DNA of 64,000 nt from positions 1-64,000 of the forward strand of contig CAZJYX010000011.1 of the NCBI GenBank assembly GCA_964550375.1, in the 5' to 3' direction. Both the position numbers and the translations under genes were made by a program. Positions within the stretch are counted from its first letter, which is position 1. Each line of letters begins with the position of its first letter. This DNA comes from JAAYXS01 sp964550375. Lineage in GTDB: Bacteria; Planctomycetota; Phycisphaerae; UBA1845; Fen-1342. The notes under the pieces were generated by a model, which ran no database searches, was not told where the DNA came from, and saw only the letters and a list, made by a program, of their open reading frames with translations. Below are positions 60,058-64,000 of this stretch, piece after piece.

Positions 60058-61488
60058 ATGGCTCGTATTAACACCAATGTCGGGGCCATCGTTGCCCAGA
60101 GAAACCTGAACACGTCTTATCGGTCGCTCAGCGGCACGCTCGAGCGGCTCTCCACCGGCTTGCGGATCAACCACGGCAAGGACGATCCCGCCGGCCTGAT
60201 CGTCTCGGAACGCCTGCGGGCCGAGACGAATGCTGTAGCGCAGGCCATTTCCAACACGCAACGCGCCAGCCTGATCGTCGCCACGACCGAGGGGGCCCTC
60301 GACGAAGTCGCCGCCCTGCTCCGCGACATGCAGGGGCTCATCATCGAGGCTGCCAACGAAGGCGCGATGTCCGATGACGAAATCAAGGCCAACCAGTTGC
60401 AGATCGACTCGGCCATCGCCAGCATCGAACGTATCGCCAACAGTACGACCTTTGCCGGTCGCTATCTGCTCAACGGCTCGCTCGATTACATCACCAGCGG
60501 CGTTTCCGATAGCCAAGTTGATGCCCTGGCCATCAACGGGGCCCAGTTCGGTGACCGCAGCTACGTGCCCGTCCAGGTCTCCGTGACCGCCTCGGCCCAG
60601 CCCGCCACGCTCTACTACGGCCTGGGGCAGATTACCAGTGCCATCACAATCGAGATCCAGGGCAACCTCGGCGTCACCACCGTCTCGTTCGGATCCGGCA
60701 CGACCGCCGCGGCCATCGTTGAAGGCGTTAACGCCCTGGCCAACTCGACCGGCGTGACCGCCCGGCTCTCGTCCGATCCCACTGCCGGCTTCTGCCTGAT
60801 GAGCGCCGAAATGGGCGCCAAGCAGTTCGTCTCCGTTCGCACGCTCGCCGGCAGCGCACCCTTCGAGCTCGTCGACGAGGACGGCGACACCCGCAAACGT
60901 GACCAGGGCCGCGACGCCGTCGGCACCATCAACGGCGTCGCCAGCATCGGCGACGGCAACACGCTCACGCTCAAATCCTCCACGCTTGACCTGGAAATCC
61001 AGCTGAACAACAGCTTCGGCGTGGGCTCGACCGAGTTCGCCATCACGGCCGGCGGCGCGCTGTTCCAGGTCGGGCCGCGGGTCAACACGAACCTGCAAGT
61101 GAACATGGGCGTGCAGTCGGTGGCCCCCTCGCGCCTCGGCAACACCGGCGTCGGGTTCCTGTCACAGGTGCTGACCGGGCAGGAGTATTCGCTCGTCAAT
61201 CGACGCTACGCCGACGCCAGTACGATTGTCGAGGAGGCCATCCGCCAGGTTTCCATCCTGCGCGGCCGCCTCGGCGCGCTCGAACGCAACACCCTGGAAA
61301 CCAACATGAACCAGCTCAGCATCACGCGCGAGAACCTGATCTCCTCGGAATCCGCCATCCGTGATGCTGACTTCGCCTACGAAACGTCCCAGTTGACGCG
61401 CAACCAGGTCCTGGTTAATGCCGGCACCGTTGCTCTGGGGCTGGCCAATCAGACGCCGCAGATGGTCTTGCAGCTCCTCGGCGGCTAA
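60058..61488 (+). CDS. fliC: flagellin 1
   Basis: This 476-residue filament subunit is exported by the flagellar type III system. The N-terminal D0/D1 helix region is INTNVGAIVAQRNLNTSYRS then LSGTLERLSTGLRINHGKDD and AAGLIVSERLR-like sequence. The C-terminus is SILRGRLGALERNTLETNMN, RENLISSESAIRDADFAYET and NQTPQMVLQLLGG. The variable middle (about 165-370) contains an IN-motif-like stretch (GTINGVASIGDGN). AAGGAGGA lies about 8 nt before the ATG. GGA in this site and the adjacent csrA suggest CsrA control (inference). Confidence 0.96.
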   Translation: MARINTNVGAIVAQRNLNTSYRSLSGTLERLSTGLRINHGKDDPAGLIVSERLRAETNAVAQAISNTQRASLIVATTEGALDEVAALLRDMQGLIIEAANEGAMSDDEIKANQLQIDSAIASIERIANSTTFAGRYLLNGSLDYITSGVSDSQVDALAINGAQFGDRSYVPVQVSVTASAQPATLYYGLGQITSAITIEIQGNLGVTTVSFGSGTTAAAIVEGVNALANSTGVTARLSSDPTAGFCLMSAEMGAKQFVSVRTLAGSAPFELVDEDGDTRKRDQGRDAVGTINGVASIGDGNTLTLKSSTLDLEIQLNNSFGVGSTEFAITAGGALFQVGPRVNTNLQVNMGVQSVAPSRLGNTGVGFLSQVLTGQEYSLVNRRYADASTIVEEAIRQVSILRGRLGALERNTLETNMNQLSITRENLISSESAIRDADFAYETSQLTRNQVLVNAGTVALGLANQTPQMVLQLLGG

Positions 61489-61538
61489 TCCCGCGGGGAC
61501 CGAGCGAATATCGGTCCTCAGCGCTAATCTCTCCCGCG

Positions 61539-61613
61539 GCCGGTTCGGCCCGATGGCCCCGGGGGCCTGCATGTATGGCCCCCGGGGACCGTCGCTATTC
61601 CGCCCGAACCGGC
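61539..61613 (+). terminator. large nested palindrome between the flagellin genes
   Basis: An inner stem CCCCGGGGGCC (61557-61567) pairs with GGCCCCCGGGG (61577-61587) around a 9-nt loop. An outer arm GCCGGTTCGG (61539-61548) pairs with CCGAACCGGC (61604-61613). It begins 51 nt after the first flagellin stop. There is no U-tract. Attenuation or mRNA 3'-end protection of flagellin 1 is likely; full termination is less certain. Confidence 0.6.
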
Positions 61614-61619
61614 TCTAAC

Positions 61620-61645
61620 TAAAGTACCCCACGGCGTGGGACGAT
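61620..61645 (+). promoter_or_regulatory. sigma-28-like promoter for flagellin 2
   Basis: TAAAG (61620-61624) and GACGAT (61640-61645, against the consensus GCCGAT) are separated by a spacer one base longer than the usual N15 between TAAA and GCCGATAA. It lies just after the palindrome and about 125 nt ahead of the second flagellin start. Partial consensus only. Confidence 0.4.
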
Positions 61646-61771
61646 CCCCCCACTGACGATTACGGAGCAGAAAGGCGGCCGGCCCGGATGACCGGCAAAC
61701 CTTGTCCGTAGTGGAGACCGCGGCGACTGCCAAGTACGGCAACGCCCGAACGCCCGTGGAGGCGCAGTTCC

Positions 61772-63241
61772 ATGAGCCGAATCAACACGAATATCCCATC
61801 TGTTATCGCGCAACGTGTTCTGCTCCATCAGGACCAGTTGCTGCAGACCTCCCTCAACCGGCTGAGCACCGGTTATCGCATCAACGCCGGCCGCGACGAC
61901 CCCGCCGGCCTGATCGCCTCGGAGAACCTGCGCGCTGAGAAAACGGCCATCCAAGCCGCGCTGACCAACGTCTCCCGCGCCAACAACGTGGTGGCGTCGG
62001 CCGAGGGCGGCCTGGCCGAGATCAACAGCCTCCTTCTCGAACTGGAGGACCTGATCGACCGCAGCGCCAACGAGGCGGCCATCAGCGTCGAGGAACGCAA
62101 TGCGAACCAACTCCAGATCGATGCCATCCTGGACTCGATCAACCGCATTGCCAACAACACCGAGTTCCTCAGCCGCAAGCTCCTGAGTGGTGAACTGGCA
62201 TACTCTACCTCGGGCATCTCGACCGGCAGTGCCACCTCATATTTCCAGAACGTGGCCATCAACGCCGCCAAGATACCCAATAATGGTTACCGGTCGGTCA
62301 CCGTCGGCGTCACCCAGGCGGCCGAGCTGGCCGAGATCAAGTACACCGGGACGCAGGTCTCCGGTACCGTCACCGTGCAGATTGCGGGCAATCTCGGCAC
62401 CGAGACACTCACCTTCGCCTCCGGCACCTCGCTGGGGGAGATAGTGACCGCCGTAAATCAGAGCAAGGAACTCACCGGCGTATCGGCCTCTGTCAGCGCG
62501 GCCGGCGGGGCCGTCAACTTCAACAGCACGCAGTACGGCGCCCGCCAGTTCGTGTCCGTCAAGGTCCTTGACGGCGGCGGCGTTTCCACCTTCGGTGACC
62601 CCAGCCACCTGTCGAACGGCGACGCCGGCGACAACAAGGACTACGGCCTCAATGCCTCCGTGACCATCAATGGCATAGCGGCCGTCACCGAGGGCCTGCA
62701 TGCCAGCATGCGAAGCCAGTCACTCAGCGTGGATGTCGATCTCACCGCTGAGTTCGGTACCCTGGCCGCAGGCTACACCTCTGACCGGACCTTCACGATT
62801 ACCGGCGGCGGCGCCAACTTCTGGATCTCGCCCACAATCGCGCTGACCGGCATGGCCAGCCTGGGAGTCCAGGGTGTCGGGGTTGGCTCGCTCGGCGACG
62901 CCAACATCGGCTATCTCTCCTCGCTGGCCACCGGCCAAACCAACGCCCTGGCCACCGGCAACTACAGCACGGCCCAGGCCATCGTGCGGGCCGCTCAGCA
63001 GGACGTCTCCTCGCTGCGCGGTCGCCTCGGCGCCTTCCAGAAGAACACGCTCGAAACCACGGCCAACTCGTTGCGAGTCACCTACGAGAACACGGCCGCC
63101 GCCGAGGCCAATATCCGCGAGACCGAGTTCGCCTCGGAAACCAGCATGCTGACCCGGGCCCAGATCCTGGTGCAGTCCGCCACGAATACCCTGCGACTGG
63201 CCAACGCCCAGCCGCAAAACGTGCTGGCTCTGCTCGGCTAA
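61772..63241 (+). CDS. fliC: flagellin 2
   Basis: This second filament protein has 489 residues and is a paralog of the first. The N-terminal region is MSRINTNIPSVIAQRVLLHQ then LNRLSTGYRINAGRDDPAGL and ASENLRAEKTA. The C-terminus is SLRGRLGAFQKNTLETTANS, TAAAEANIRETEFASETSML and LANAQPQNVLALLG. The central domain (about 165-390) is distinct, with ASVTINGIAAVTEGLHA matching the IN motif. It has a separate leader with a sigma-28-like element and GGAGG ahead of the ATG. A strong terminator follows. Confidence 0.96.
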   Translation: MSRINTNIPSVIAQRVLLHQDQLLQTSLNRLSTGYRINAGRDDPAGLIASENLRAEKTAIQAALTNVSRANNVVASAEGGLAEINSLLLELEDLIDRSANEAAISVEERNANQLQIDAILDSINRIANNTEFLSRKLLSGELAYSTSGISTGSATSYFQNVAINAAKIPNNGYRSVTVGVTQAAELAEIKYTGTQVSGTVTVQIAGNLGTETLTFASGTSLGEIVTAVNQSKELTGVSASVSAAGGAVNFNSTQYGARQFVSVKVLDGGGVSTFGDPSHLSNGDAGDNKDYGLNASVTINGIAAVTEGLHASMRSQSLSVDVDLTAEFGTLAAGYTSDRTFTITGGGANFWISPTIALTGMASLGVQGVGVGSLGDANIGYLSSLATGQTNALATGNYSTAQAIVRAAQQDVSSLRGRLGAFQKNTLETTANSLRVTYENTAAAEANIRETEFASETSMLTRAQILVQSATNTLRLANAQPQNVLALLG

Positions 63242-63272
63242 GCGCCAGCGCCTCGCCTCCACCGGCTCCCGC

Positions 63273-63306
63273 GGGTGGCCCGCTATTGGCGGGCCACCCC
63301 TTTTTT
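63273..63306 (+). terminator. rho-independent terminator after flagellin 2
   Basis: An 11-bp perfect stem GGGTGGCCCGC (63273-63283) pairs with GCGGGCCACCC (63289-63299) around a 5-nt loop, followed by six T residues (63301-63306). It lies between the flagellin gene (end 63241) and the convergent gene ending at 63320. Confidence 0.9.
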
Positions 63307-63319
63307 CACACCGCCACCT

Positions 63320-64000
63320 TCACAGCAGCGGCGTCAGGATCCGGGCTAGCCCCTCCAGCAGCTCGCGCGGCAGTCCGCGCTCCCGCACATCGCGCAGCGC
63401 GATATGCCGGGCCCGCCGGCAGAAACTCTCAATCGACTCCGCCAACGCCCGGCTCACGCCCGTGTCATAGATCAAACCAGTCACCTCGAAGTTCAGCCGG
63501 AAACTGCGCACATCCATGTTCGCCGAGCCCAGCATGCACCAGCGGTCATCCACGGTCACGATCTTTGAGTGCAGCACCCCGGCCTCGTATTCATAAATCC
63601 GCGCACCAGCCTCCAACAACTCCTCGTAGAAGCTGCGCGCCGCCCATAGCGTGATCCTCGCATCCGTACGCGACGGCAGCACCAGCTTCACCTCTACCCC
63701 CCGACTGCACGCGTGAATCAGGGCCATGCGCAGCCCCGGCCCGGGCACGAAGTACGGCGTGGCGATGCGAATCGAGCGCTGTGCCGACGAAACCGCCGCA
63801 AACAGAATGTGGTCCAGCGGGCTTACGTTCTGATCCGGGCCGGTCGGCATTATCTGCACGATCGATTCGCCGGGCCGCGGCGGCCGCGGAAAATACTCCT
63901 CGCCCACGATGTTCTCGTGGGCGGCATACAGCCAGTCCTCCGCAAAGGTGCGCTGCACGAAGAGGGCCGCCGGCCCGTCGATACGCATGTGCGTGTCGTA
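63320..64000 (-). CDS. phospholipase D-family / cardiolipin synthase, C-terminal part (runs off window)
   Basis: This partial reading frame continues past the right end of the window; the last codons in the window read YDTHMRIDGPAA, so the true start lies beyond. The visible 227 residues contain the second HKD motif of the PLD superfamily (HSKIVTVDDRWCMLGSANMD). Preceding it are PSRTDARITLWAARSFYEEL and the conserved QIMPTGPDQ, then the C-terminal tail ending LARILTPLL. The arrangement resembles bacterial cardiolipin synthase ClsA/B. The first HKD motif, if present, is outside the window. It converges on the flagellin 2 gene. Confidence 0.85.
   Translation of the reverse strand, partial: YDTHMRIDGPAALFVQRTFAEDWLYAAHENIVGEEYFPRPPRPGESIVQIMPTGPDQNVSPLDHILFAAVSSAQRSIRIATPYFVPGPGLRMALIHACSRGVEVKLVLPSRTDARITLWAARSFYEELLEAGARIYEYEAGVLHSKIVTVDDRWCMLGSANMDVRSFRLNFEVTGLIYDTGVSRALAESIESFCRRARHIALRDVRERGLPRELLEGLARILTPLL

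Overview
The window comes from a GC-rich, Gram-negative bacterium of the PVC superphylum. It is most likely a planctomycete of the Phycisphaerae type; this is an inference from gene content. The pointers are a 70-residue 'small basic protein' of the Chlamydiae/Verrucomicrobia/Planctomycetes family (28318-28530), a single pseudopilin-like protein with an H-X9-DG C-terminal motif, a PEP-CTERM protein, a secreted carboxypeptidase ending in paired dockerin-like calcium repeats, and a flagellum with both L- and P-rings, which implies an outer membrane. No CRISPR array, insertion sequence, integrase or phage gene was found.

Layout. 1-650: 3' end of a 23S rRNA gene, a 5S rRNA gene and a strong terminator. 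660-3710: trkA and trkH for potassium uptake (minus strand), then a secreted CpxP/Spy-like protein. 3870-7330: an M14 carboxypeptidase with dockerin-like repeats and a PEP-CTERM protein, both exported. 7930-12420: one very large surface-glycan protein (methyltransferase, coiled coil, duplicated beta module, CgeB-like glycosyltransferase) and, on the other strand, a small HEPN-like gene or gene remnant. 12467-18150: an overlapping three-gene operon of membrane fusion protein, RND pump and a membrane-bound PP2C/SpoIIE phosphatase. A tRNA-Pro(CGG) follows.

18839-24671: a complete seven-subunit Mrp Na+/H+ antiporter operon. 24750-28043: a lipoprotein hydrolase, the pseudopilin-like protein and an ArsB/SLC13-type transporter. 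28318-30917: the small basic protein and a P1B metal ATPase. 30989-41736: the least understood region. It holds an ABC-2 permease on one strand. On the other it holds three consecutive SPFH (stomatin/HflK/HflC-like) genes, an ABC ATPase, a second ABC-2 permease with a large extracytoplasmic insert, and a 730-residue membrane-anchored helical-repeat protein. This is my best candidate for an undescribed system: an SPFH-scaffolded ABC exporter or envelope complex.

41746-48765: housekeeping genes on the minus strand: acylphosphatase, a small lipoprotein, gltX, a CorC/HlyC-type CBS protein, a reduced MnmE-like GTPase, coaX and obg. 49045-63241: a flagellar cluster running in assembly order: a small coupled ORF, flgF, flgG, flgA, flgH, flgI, a flgJ rod domain, flgN, flgK, flgL, fliW, csrA and two flagellin genes. 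A sigma-54-type -24/-12 element lies ahead of the first gene, and a sigma-28-like element lies ahead of the second flagellin. FliW and CsrA next to flagellin give the known partner-switch that tunes flagellin translation. A bidirectional terminator separates the last flagellin from a convergent phospholipase D/cardiolipin synthase gene that runs off the right end.

Gene starts were chosen by ribosome binding sites and overlaps. Long open frames antisense to real genes are abundant because of the base composition and are left out.
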